In this document: piece after piece, positions 1 through 5,546 of the stretch | Layout: every line of letters starts with the position of its first letter | Numbering within the stretch: position 1 is the stretch's first letter | Origin: Clostridia bacterium | GTDB lineage: Bacteria > Bacillota > Clostridia > Oscillospirales > Acutalibacteraceae | DNA length: 5,546 nt | Assembly: GCA_024404065.1 (NCBI GenBank) | Contig: JAKSQR010000106.1 | Location: 1 to 5,546, forward strand | Direction of reading: 5' to 3' | Translations under genes and position numbers: made by a program | The notes under the pieces: generated by a model | Database searches by the model: none | Told to the model about the DNA's origin: nothing | What the model saw: the letters and a program-made list of their open reading frames with translations, nothing else

Positions 1-372
1 CTTCTCGGCGTAATGCAGGGGGATACAAAAGCGGAGGCTGAGCTTCTTGCTGCCAAGGTTTCAAATTTAAGAGTTTTTGAGGATCCGGATGGCAAAATGA
101 ACCTTGATATTCACGCCATTGACGGCGAAATTCTTTGCATTTCACAGTTTACCCTGTGTGCAGATATCAAAAAGGGCAACCGCCCCTCGTTCATTCCGTC
201 TGCCGCCCCTGATGAGGCTTCAGCACTTTATGATTACTTCTGCGAGTGCCTTCTTCAGAATGGCGTCAGGAAGGTGGCAAAGGGCATTTTCGGCGCAGAT
301 ATGAAGGTGGAAATCCACAACGACGGCCCTGTTACAATAGTAATGGATACAGACATCTGGGCTAAAAAATAA
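1..372 (+). CDS. dtd: D-aminoacyl-tRNA deacylase, 5'-truncated by window edge
   Basis: This enzyme hydrolyses the ester bond of D-amino acids wrongly attached to tRNA (and of glycine on tRNA-Ala), acting in the cytoplasm as a translation quality-control step. The frame is open from base 1 and begins with Leu-Leu-Gly-Val, which matches the interior of DTD proteins around residue 27. The ATG at 13 is therefore an internal methionine, and roughly 25-28 residues lie off the left edge. Both family signatures are present: SQFTL (codons from 142), whose Ser-Gln belongs to the active site, and NDGPVT (codons from 319), the Gly-Pro motif that excludes L-aminoacyl substrates. The RPSF and ALYDYF segments between them also match the family. 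The 123 visible residues plus the missing part give the usual length of about 150. The stop is 21 bases before the next gene, so it is probably cotranscribed. The assignment is secure; only the start is unknown. Confidence 0.95.
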   Translation, partial: LLGVMQGDTKAEAELLAAKVSNLRVFEDPDGKMNLDIHAIDGEILCISQFTLCADIKKGNRPSFIPSAAPDEASALYDYFCECLLQNGVRKVAKGIFGADMKVEIHNDGPVTIVMDTDIWAKK

Positions 373-393
373 AGCAAAATCAGAGGAAGCAAA

Positions 394-1041
394 ATGAAAA
401 TTCAGCTTATAAATCTTCAGAATCCCACCCTTGCCAACTGCTGGCTTGCGGTGGACGAAAAAACCAACAAAGCCGCCCTTTGTGATGTGGGCTGGTATTA
501 TGATATTGTCGGCGAATTTATAAAAAAGCAGGGGGTAGAGGTAGAGTATATTCTGCTTACTCACGGCCATTTTGACCACCTTATGGGTGCAAAGGCTGCC
601 GCTGCGGATCTGGGCGCAAAAATCGCCATTCACGCACTTGATAAGGAGGGTCTTTCCGATACAGAGGTAAACCTTATGGGCGACTTCAGAGTGGATGCCC
701 CATTTGAGCCTACAACTGCGGATATTATCCTTAATGACGGCGACACCATCACCATAGGCGAAAGCACCCTCAAGGTAATGCACACCCCCGGTCACAGCGC
801 AGGCAGCGTTTGCTTTATTGACGAAGAGGGCAGAAATATTTTAAGCGGTGATACTGTGTTTTACTCAACAGTTGGCCGCACAGATTTACCCACAGGCAGC
901 GATGCCGATATGTACAATTCCCTCAAAAAAATAGTGGCACTTGAGGGCGAATACAACATTTACCCCGGTCACGGACCTGAAACTACCCTGAGCCACGAAA
1001 GAGTAAGAAACATCTATATCAGAAGGATGAACAGAAATTGA
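394..1041 (+). CDS. Metallo-beta-lactamase-fold hydrolase, glyoxalase II-like (YqgX type)
   Basis: A 215-residue single-domain cytoplasmic protein of the metallo-beta-lactamase superfamily. All metal-binding positions of the glyoxalase II subgroup are visible: THGHFDH (His57, His59, Asp61, His62), TPGHS (His134), SGD (Asp153) and PGHG (His193), so a dinuclear Zn/Fe site should be intact. The GRTDLPTGS segment near residues 161-169 and the GPETT near the end are typical of short glyoxalase II-like proteins such as Bacillus YqgX. The separate C-terminal glutathione-binding domain of classical GloB is absent. The substrate is therefore not settled: a thioester such as an acyl-thiol adduct is the family expectation, but glutathione use is unlikely in this kind of organism. 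The ATG at 394 has a GAGGAAG ribosome site at 383-389. The TGA stop overlaps the TTG start of hemZ, implying one operon and possible translational coupling. The fold is secure and the physiological role is not. Confidence 0.92.
   Translation: MKIQLINLQNPTLANCWLAVDEKTNKAALCDVGWYYDIVGEFIKKQGVEVEYILLTHGHFDHLMGAKAAAADLGAKIAIHALDKEGLSDTEVNLMGDFRVDAPFEPTTADIILNDGDTITIGESTLKVMHTPGHSAGSVCFIDEEGRNILSGDTVFYSTVGRTDLPTGSDADMYNSLKKIVALEGEYNIYPGHGPETTLSHERVRNIYIRRMNRN
1023..1027 (+). promoter_or_regulatory. Ribosome binding site supporting the TTG start of hemZ
   Basis: AAGGA lies inside the last codons of the upstream hydrolase gene, 10 bases before the TTG at 1038. It is the only Shine-Dalgarno-like site that fits, and no in-frame ATG occurs until codon 33. 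The nearby ATG at 1027 is in the upstream gene's frame and runs into its stop, so it cannot serve hemZ. Confidence 0.5.
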
Positions 1042-2483
1042 TAATCCGTATTATTAACCACAGCTTCCACTTTGAGTGCGAGTGTCTGTGCAGGGTGTTT
1101 TACCCTAACGAAAAAATCAATTTAATATATGATATGTCAGGCTCTGACCCACTTACCGTCACCACAAAATATGAGGGCAATGTAGTGAGCGCAGACCTTG
1201 ATATAAATGGGGAAAAGCGCTTTTATCAGATGGAAACAGACGAGGAGAATGCAGAGCTTCACCTGTGTCAGCTTATCTTTAAGGGGCTGTGTGAATTAAC
1301 AGGCTATACGCCCCCATGGGGACTTCTTACAGGTGTGCGCCCCTCAAAGCTTCTTTTACACCTTATGGACGATTTAGGTGAGGAGGGCGCTGTAAATTAC
1401 TTTAACAATGAGTTTATGGTAAACCCTGTTAAAACTGACCTTGCCTTAAAGGTTGCCCGCAATGAGGATGAGATTGTAAAATCCGCAAAGCCGGAAAGCT
1501 TCAGCCTCTATGTTTCAATTCCATTCTGCCCCTCAAGGTGCAGCTATTGCAGCTTTGTAAGCCACTCCATTGCAAACGGAAATGCTAAAAAAATACTGAT
1601 AGATTACATCAATAAATTAGCTGAGGAGCTTGCCTACACAGGCAGCATTGCAAGGGAAAATGGTCTTCAGCTGGAGAGTATTTATTTCGGTGGCGGCACT
1701 CCCGGCATACTTGAGCCATCACAGCTTGATATGCTTCAATGCACCATTGAGCAGAATTTTAACCTTGACCATTTGCGTGAGTACACTGTGGAGATGGGCA
1801 GACCCGATACCATCACACCCGATAAGCTTCGTGTGCTCCGTTTACATAATACAGACCGCATCAGCATAAACCCGCAGACCTTTAATCAGGAAACCCTTGA
1901 TTTAGTTGGTCGCAAGCACACTGTGGAGCAGGCTGTAGAGGCTTACCGCCTTGCAAAATCCTACGGCTTCAGGTGTATAAATATGGACCTTATTGCAGGT
2001 CTGCCCGGCGAGAATTTTGAAAATTTCAAGGATAGCCTTGATACGGCTATGATGCTCTCACCTGAGAATATTACAGTGCATTCACTTGCCCTTAAGCGCT
2101 CATCAAATCTTAATAAAGACGGCGCTCAGGTGGCAGACGGCAAGGAGGCAGGCAAAATGCTTGAATATGCCTCACTTATGCTGCCAAAAATGAATTACAG
2201 CCCCTACTATATGTACCGCCAGCAGAAGTGCGTAGGCAACCTTGAAAATGTTGGCTGGTGTAAGGGGGATACAAAAGGCTTTTATAATGTGGTAATGATG
2301 GAGGAGAGCCATACTGTTATTGCCGTAGGCGCAGGCGGAGTTACAAAGCTTTGCCATCAGGGCAGTAATAAGGTTGACCGAATCTTCAATTATAAATACC
2401 CCTTTGAATATATTTCCGGTTTTGATGTGATTCTTGACAGAAAGAAAGGCATCACCGATTTTTACAGAAAGGATGTGACCTGA
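1038..2483 (+). CDS. hemZ: HemZ-family radical SAM protein (coproporphyrinogen dehydrogenase-like)
   Basis: A 481-residue radical SAM enzyme of the HemN/HemW/HemZ superfamily, proposed to convert coproporphyrinogen III to protoporphyrinogen IX without oxygen. An N-terminal domain (about 1-150) contains the HemZ-type PWGLLTGVRPSKL at 93-105. The iron-sulfur motif SIPFCPSRCSYCSF follows, with Cys164, Cys168 and Cys171 in CxxxCxxC spacing. Next come GGGTP (218-222, SAM contact), a GRPDTIT segment (254-260), a DRISINPQ segment (273-280), and near the C-terminus YRQQK..GNLENVGW (393-407), which sets HemZ apart from HemN and HemW. The fourth cysteine that E. coli HemN carries just after the cluster motif is Phe173 here. 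Length is close to Bacillus HemZ. The TTG start preserves the expected N-terminal beta strand (MIIRIINHSFHF); an ATG start at codon 33 would remove it. It overlaps the previous gene by four bases. No other heme gene is visible, so the in vivo reaction is uncertain. Confidence 0.9.
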   Translation: MIIRIINHSFHFECECLCRVFYPNEKINLIYDMSGSDPLTVTTKYEGNVVSADLDINGEKRFYQMETDEENAELHLCQLIFKGLCELTGYTPPWGLLTGVRPSKLLLHLMDDLGEEGAVNYFNNEFMVNPVKTDLALKVARNEDEIVKSAKPESFSLYVSIPFCPSRCSYCSFVSHSIANGNAKKILIDYINKLAEELAYTGSIARENGLQLESIYFGGGTPGILEPSQLDMLQCTIEQNFNLDHLREYTVEMGRPDTITPDKLRVLRLHNTDRISINPQTFNQETLDLVGRKHTVEQAVEAYRLAKSYGFRCINMDLIAGLPGENFENFKDSLDTAMMLSPENITVHSLALKRSSNLNKDGAQVADGKEAGKMLEYASLMLPKMNYSPYYMYRQQKCVGNLENVGWCKGDTKGFYNVVMMEESHTVIAVGAGGVTKLCHQGSNKVDRIFNYKYPFEYISGFDVILDRKKGITDFYRKDVT

Positions 2484-2484
2484 A

Positions 2485-4314
2485 ATGGAAAATTCAAAAA
2501 AGAACTCCATGCTTAACGGCGCTTTTGTGCTTATGATAGCCATTCTTATGGTTAAGGTTATCGGTGTCCTCTTTAAGATGCCTATGACCAATATGCTGGG
2601 CGCAGTTGGCAGAGGCTATTTCAGCTCCGCTTACGAAATTTACACACCAATTTTTGCTATCAGTATGGCAGGCCTTCCCGTTGCCGTATCACGAATGGTG
2701 GCAGAGGCTGTTGCCCTTGAAAAATACAGGCACGCAAGAGCAATTTTTATGACCTCCAAAAAGGTATTCTTCATTGTAGGTGTCAGCGGCCTTGCAGTGC
2801 TGCTTATAGCTGCAGTGCCCTACTGTATGCTTACAGACTGGGATAACCTTAAGGGTATTCTCTGCGTTGCTCCCTCTATTTTCCTGTGCTGCTATATGAG
2901 TGCCTACCGAGGCTACTATGAGGGCCTTCGCAATATGGTGCCCACAGCTATTTCACAGGTAATTGAGGCACTTGGCAAGCTTATTTTAGGCCTTGCTTTC
3001 ATTAAGGTAATTATGATGAGAGGTCAGGCTGCCATAGCAGGTGTGGACTGGGAAACAGTTGAGTATGTAAAGGTATTCGGCACAAAGGTAACTTCTGAGG
3101 TTGAGGCTCTTACAGTAACTCAGTGCTGGGCTGCAGCAGGTGCTGTGCTTGGTGTTACACTTGGCTCATTCCTTTCTCTTATGTATCTTATACTTTGCCA
3201 CAGGGTAAGAGGGGACCACTTCACAGGCGAAATGCTTGCAGCTTCTCCCGCAGCAGGTAAGGGCGGCGACATAGCAAAAGAGATGATAAGAATTGCCATT
3301 CCCATGGTAATCAGCGCTCTTATTCTTAATATCACAAACCTTATTGATACCACTACAATTCAGGCAAGGCTTGCAACCGCTCTCACATTAAACAGAGATA
3401 TGGTTATCACTCAGCACGCCGCATTCAAGGCTGCTAAGGAGCTTGGCAGAATCAATATTGATAACGATAAGGCTATTGTAAAATATCTTTGGGGTGCATA
3501 CGGCACAGCCCTTGACTTTAAGAGCCTTGTGCCCACCATCACAATTCAGCTTGGTGTTTCCGCAATCCCTGCACTTGCTACTGCATGGGCAGTAAAAAAT
3601 AAGGATAACATCCGCTCCACTATTGAAACAGTTATCCGTGTAGGTATGCTTATTGCTCTGCCTGCAGGCTTTGGCATTGCCTTCCTTGCAACACCTATTC
3701 TTAATATAATTTACGGCAGAGGCAACAGTAACGAGAGTATCTCTCTTATAGCACCTATCCTTATTACCTACGGCATTTTCACACCCATTATGGCTATCTC
3801 AACCCCCACAACCAATATGCTTCAGGCAGTCGGCAGGGCAGATATCCCCATGAAGAGCGTTGCAGCAGCCGCAGTTTGCAAAATTATATGCAACTTCTTC
3901 CTTGTAGGTAATCCTAAGTTTAATATTTACGGCGCAGTATTTGGCACAGTGCTTTTCTATGTGCTTATTGTAAGTGTAAATATGTTTTCACTTTTAAGAG
4001 TTTCAAAGGTAAGGGTAAACTGGCTCAGCGTATTCTTAAAGCCCTGCATAAGCGCACTTCTCTGTGGCATTACCGCCTTTGCAACCCACGGAATTATAGT
4101 AAGACTTATACCTGAAACTGTGCTTACAGGTGACACAACCGCCTCTATTGTAAACACAAGCACAATAGGTGCAATTTTAGGTATTGGTCTTGGCGCAATA
4201 GTATATTTTATCTCTATCCTTCTTTTAAGAGGAATTGCAAAGGAAGATGTTGTAACTCTTCCCAAGGGAGAAAAAATTGCGAAAGTACTTGAAAAATATA
4301 GACTTTTAGGTTAA
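2485..4314 (+). CDS. SpoVB/MurJ-like flippase of the MVF/MOP superfamily
   Basis: A 609-residue polytopic membrane protein likely to flip a lipid-linked sugar (cell-wall precursor, spore or capsule oligosaccharide) across the cytoplasmic membrane. About 14 hydrophobic helices can be placed near residues 11-31, 49-69, 93-113, 124-141, 152-176, 213-238, 266-287, 346-369, 383-408, 419-441, 457-474, 483-503, 516-537 and 558-582. Basic residues cluster in loops predicted to face inside. The N-terminus has the SpoVB/YtgP-like pattern KVIGVLFKMPMTNMLG ... AGLPVAVSRMVAE (24-74), with basic Lys24 and Lys31 in or beside helix 1. It is longer than the usual 520-550 residues because of enlarged loops near 177-212, 288-345 and 538-557. 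It starts one base after the hemZ stop, with an AGAAAGGA ribosome site at 2466-2473 inside hemZ. Position next to mazG and HU resembles Bacillus yabM. The family is secure; lipid II versus another substrate cannot be decided from sequence. Confidence 0.87.
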   Translation: MENSKKNSMLNGAFVLMIAILMVKVIGVLFKMPMTNMLGAVGRGYFSSAYEIYTPIFAISMAGLPVAVSRMVAEAVALEKYRHARAIFMTSKKVFFIVGVSGLAVLLIAAVPYCMLTDWDNLKGILCVAPSIFLCCYMSAYRGYYEGLRNMVPTAISQVIEALGKLILGLAFIKVIMMRGQAAIAGVDWETVEYVKVFGTKVTSEVEALTVTQCWAAAGAVLGVTLGSFLSLMYLILCHRVRGDHFTGEMLAASPAAGKGGDIAKEMIRIAIPMVISALILNITNLIDTTTIQARLATALTLNRDMVITQHAAFKAAKELGRINIDNDKAIVKYLWGAYGTALDFKSLVPTITIQLGVSAIPALATAWAVKNKDNIRSTIETVIRVGMLIALPAGFGIAFLATPILNIIYGRGNSNESISLIAPILITYGIFTPIMAISTPTTNMLQAVGRADIPMKSVAAAAVCKIICNFFLVGNPKFNIYGAVFGTVLFYVLIVSVNMFSLLRVSKVRVNWLSVFLKPCISALLCGITAFATHGIIVRLIPETVLTGDTTASIVNTSTIGAILGIGLGAIVYFISILLLRGIAKEDVVTLPKGEKIAKVLEKYRLLG

Positions 4315-4327
4315 AATGTGATATAGT
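4299..4327 (+). promoter_or_regulatory. Candidate sigma-A promoter for mazG (and HU)
   Basis: A -35-like TAGACT (4299-4304, four of six consensus bases) is followed after exactly 17 bases by TATAGT (4322-4327, five of six). A TG dinucleotide at 4319-4320, one base upstream, makes an extended -10 element. Transcription would begin near 4334, leaving a leader of about 24 bases with AAAGGA (4345-4350) seven bases before the mazG ATG. The -35 lies in the last codons of the flippase gene. There is no terminator in the 43-base gap, so readthrough from the upstream operon is also expected. This is a pattern match only. Confidence 0.42.
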
Positions 4328-4357
4328 AACCGGGTCGGAATAATAAAGGACATAGTT

Positions 4358-5167
4358 ATGATAGATTTTGAATTTAAAGAAAATTATAATTGTGACGACT
4401 TTATTCAGATTATGAAGCTGCTGCGTGCACCAGGGGGTTGCCCATGGGATGCCGCCCAGACTCACGAGAGCATTAAGAAAAATCTTATTGAAGAAACCTA
4501 CGAGGTTATCGAGGCTATCAATAAGCAGGATTCTGACCTTCTTTGTGAGGAGCTTGGTGATCTGCTTATGCAAATTATCTTCCACACCGTAATGGAGGAG
4601 GAAAAAGGCGTATTTGATTTTGGCAATGTTACTGATGGCGTCAGCAAAAAGCTTATAATCCGTCACCCACACATCTTTGGTGATGTTAAGGCAGATACCG
4701 TTGATGATGTGCTTACAAACTGGGACGAGATTAAAAAGAAAACAAAGGGTCAGAAGACCACTACCGAGAGTATGCTCAGCGTACCCCGTGAGCTGCCCGC
4801 CCTTATGAGGGCTCAGAAAATTCAGAAAAAGGCAGCAGATGTAGGCTTTGACTGGCCGGATGTTACAGGCGCTGTTGACAAGCTCTATGAGGAAATCGGT
4901 GAGCTTAAAGAAGCTATTGAAAAGGGCGATAAATCCAACATAAATGAGGAGTTTGGAGATCTGCTTTTCTCAATGGTAAATGTTTCCCGCTTCATTAAGG
5001 TGGATTCAGAGGAAAGCCTTACAAACGCCTCCGATAAATTCTTAGCAAGGTTTACAGAGGTTGAAAAGAAGGCAGCCGAAAAGGGCATAGATATGAAAAA
5101 TTCCACCATTGAGGAGCTGGACGCTCTGTGGGACGAAGTTAAAGCAGAGCAAAAAACTAATATATGA
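4358..5167 (+). CDS. mazG: Nucleoside triphosphate pyrophosphohydrolase MazG
   Basis: A 269-residue cytoplasmic all-alpha enzyme that hydrolyses (d)NTPs to the monophosphate and pyrophosphate, clearing abnormal nucleotides. Two tandem MazG domains are visible. The N-terminal one begins with LRAPGGCPWDAAQTHESI (22-39) and has EETYE (45-49) followed by EELGD (64-68). The C-terminal one begins after RAQKIQKKAADVGFDW (151-166) and has EEIGE (178-182) followed by EEFGD (197-201). Both carry the EExxE and ExxD acidic residues that bind Mg2+; in E. coli MazG only the C-terminal domain is clearly catalytic. Length equals the E. coli type. The Bacillus homologue YabN has an extra N-terminal tetrapyrrole-methylase-like domain, which is missing here. 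The ATG follows AAAGGA by seven bases. A 43-base gap with a candidate promoter separates it from the flippase gene, and 54 bases separate it from HU. Confidence 0.96.
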   Translation: MIDFEFKENYNCDDFIQIMKLLRAPGGCPWDAAQTHESIKKNLIEETYEVIEAINKQDSDLLCEELGDLLMQIIFHTVMEEEKGVFDFGNVTDGVSKKLIIRHPHIFGDVKADTVDDVLTNWDEIKKKTKGQKTTTESMLSVPRELPALMRAQKIQKKAADVGFDWPDVTGAVDKLYEEIGELKEAIEKGDKSNINEEFGDLLFSMVNVSRFIKVDSEESLTNASDKFLARFTEVEKKAAEKGIDMKNSTIEELDALWDEVKAEQKTNI

Positions 5168-5168
5168 A

Positions 5169-5184
5169 CGCCAACTTTTGGGCG
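5169..5184 (+). other. Small imperfect hairpin after the mazG stop
   Basis: CGCCAA (5169-5174) can pair with TTGGGCG (5178-5184) around a three-base loop, with one bulged G at 5180. No T-run follows; the next bases are ATACATATAAAT. It is therefore not a convincing terminator. It could protect the mazG 3' end or partly attenuate readthrough into HU, or it could be chance. Confidence 0.25.
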
Positions 5185-5189
5185 ATACA

Positions 5190-5195
5190 TATAAA
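5190..5195 (+). promoter_or_regulatory. Possible -10 element upstream of HU
   Basis: TATAAA in the AT-rich part of the 54-base mazG-HU gap matches the -10 consensus at five of six bases. It would start transcription near 5202, about 20 bases before the HU ATG. No good -35 is found at 16-18 bases upstream; the nearest, TGAACG at 5165-5170, matches three of six with a 19-base spacer. HU is usually expressed far above its neighbours, so a dedicated promoter is expected on biological grounds, but the sequence support is weak. Confidence 0.28.
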
Positions 5196-5221
5196 TAAAA
5201 CCATAGATTGGAGAAAACACA

Positions 5222-5497
5222 ATGAATAAGACAGAACTTATTGCTAAGGTTGCAGAAGCAGCTGAAATTAGCAAGAAAGACGCAGAAGCAGCAGTTAAGG
5301 CTACATTCGCAGCAATCGGCGATGCTCTTGCAGCTGGTGAGAAGGTTCAGGTTGTAGGCTTCGGTACTTTTGAAGCTCGCGCTCGTGCAGCTAAGGAAGC
5401 TCGTAACCCCCAGACAGGCGCTGTTGTTAAGGTTCCCGCAACTACAGTTCCCGCTTTCAAGGCAGGTAAGGACCTTAAGGATAAGGTAGCTAAATAA
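5222..5497 (+). CDS. hup: DNA-binding protein HU
   Basis: A 91-residue histone-like protein that binds and bends DNA as a dimer, compacting the nucleoid and assisting replication, repair and recombination. The full HU fold is visible: helices at about 3-15 and 18-38, the signature GFGTFE (46-51), the DNA-embracing beta arm with Arg53, Arg55, Arg61 and NPQTG (62-66) with Pro63 at the arm tip, then PAFKAGK (77-83) and a final lysine-rich helix. Length is standard. HU is preferred over IHF because of its small size and its position after mazG. Codon use differs from the neighbours: all three arginines are CGC or CGT and nearly all lysines are AAG, as expected for a very highly expressed gene, whereas upstream genes use many AGA/AGG and AAA codons. 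The start has a GGAGA ribosome site at 5210-5214. A strong terminator follows 17 bases after the stop. Confidence 0.97.
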   Translation: MNKTELIAKVAEAAEISKKDAEAAVKATFAAIGDALAAGEKVQVVGFGTFEARARAAKEARNPQTGAVVKVPATTVPAFKAGKDLKDKVAK

Positions 5498-5514
5498 TTT
5501 AAGCTTATAGCTTT

Positions 5515-5546
5515 GGGCTGACCCACACGGGCCAGCCCGTTTTTTT
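5515..5546 (+). terminator. Rho-independent terminator after HU
   Basis: GGGCTGACCC (5515-5524) pairs with GGGCCAGCCC (5529-5538) around an ACAC loop. This gives nine pairs, all but one G-C, with a single A-C mismatch at the seventh position. At least seven T residues (5540-5546) follow directly and run to the window edge. This is a classic strong intrinsic terminator and marks the end of the mazG-HU transcript. Confidence 0.93.

Noticed and set aside
13..15. ATG as the start of the first gene
   Set aside because: The frame is open to base 1 and the preceding Leu-Leu-Gly-Val matches the interior of DTD; the real start lies outside the window.
220..795. 191-codon open frame on the minus strand
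   Set aside because: It lies antisense across dtd and the MBL hydrolase, both with strong family motifs, and its translation resembles no family I recognise.
2172..2591. 139-codon minus-strand open frame across the hemZ-flippase junction
   Set aside because: It is a shadow of conserved coding sequence on the other strand, with no recognisable domain.
4214..4672. 152-codon minus-strand open frame across the flippase-mazG junction
   Set aside because: It is antisense to two well-supported genes, and its hydrophobic composition follows from reading the complement of mazG codons.
5169..5184. Hairpin after mazG as an intrinsic terminator
   Set aside because: The stem is short and bulged and no T-run follows, so it is listed only as a weak structure.
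1..5546. Defence system, mobile element, CRISPR array or toxin-antitoxin pair
   Set aside because: All coding space is filled by recognisable housekeeping families on one strand; I saw no repeats, transposase, integrase or nuclease motifs. MazG here is the pyrophosphohydrolase, with no mazE/mazF partner next to it.

Overview
The window is a compact, all-plus-strand stretch of bacterial chromosome carrying six protein genes and almost no non-coding DNA. It looks like a low-to-moderate-GC member of the Clostridia. The best guess is an anaerobic Oscillospiraceae/Ruminococcaceae-type gut bacterium, judged from protein style (HemZ-type radical SAM protein, SpoVB/YabM-type flippase next to mazG and HU), purine-rich Shine-Dalgarno sites and gene order. 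The taxonomic call is inference; no rRNA or tRNA is present to confirm it.

Layout: (1) the 3' part of dtd, D-aminoacyl-tRNA deacylase, cut by the left edge (1-372); (2) a glyoxalase-II-like metallo-beta-lactamase-fold hydrolase (394-1041); (3) hemZ, a radical SAM protein related to oxygen-independent coproporphyrinogen oxidase, starting at a TTG that overlaps the previous stop (1038-2483); (4) a 14-helix MVF/SpoVB/MurJ-type lipid-linked oligosaccharide flippase (2485-4314); (5) mazG, nucleoside triphosphate pyrophosphohydrolase (4358-5167); (6) a gene for the nucleoid protein HU (5222-5497), closed by a strong intrinsic terminator running to the right edge. Genes 1 to 4 are separated by 21, -4 and 1 bases and should be one transcription unit. 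A candidate promoter lies in the 43-base gap before mazG, and a weaker -10-like element lies before HU. No stretch over 300 bases lacks a gene.

Functionally this is housekeeping: proofreading of mischarged tRNA (dtd), clean-up of abnormal nucleotides (mazG), thioester or related hydrolysis (MBL protein), a radical SAM enzyme, an envelope-lipid flippase and a chromosome-packing protein. The order joins two neighbourhoods known from Firmicutes: dtd / MBL hydrolase / hemZ (usually downstream of the stringent-response gene relA) and yabM-like flippase / mazG / HU (next to divIC in many relatives). I found no mobile element, CRISPR array, toxin-antitoxin pair, phage gene or convincing novel system. 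The points most worth a second look are the flippase's long predicted outward-facing loops, the TTG-start overlap of hemZ, and the candidate internal promoter before mazG.
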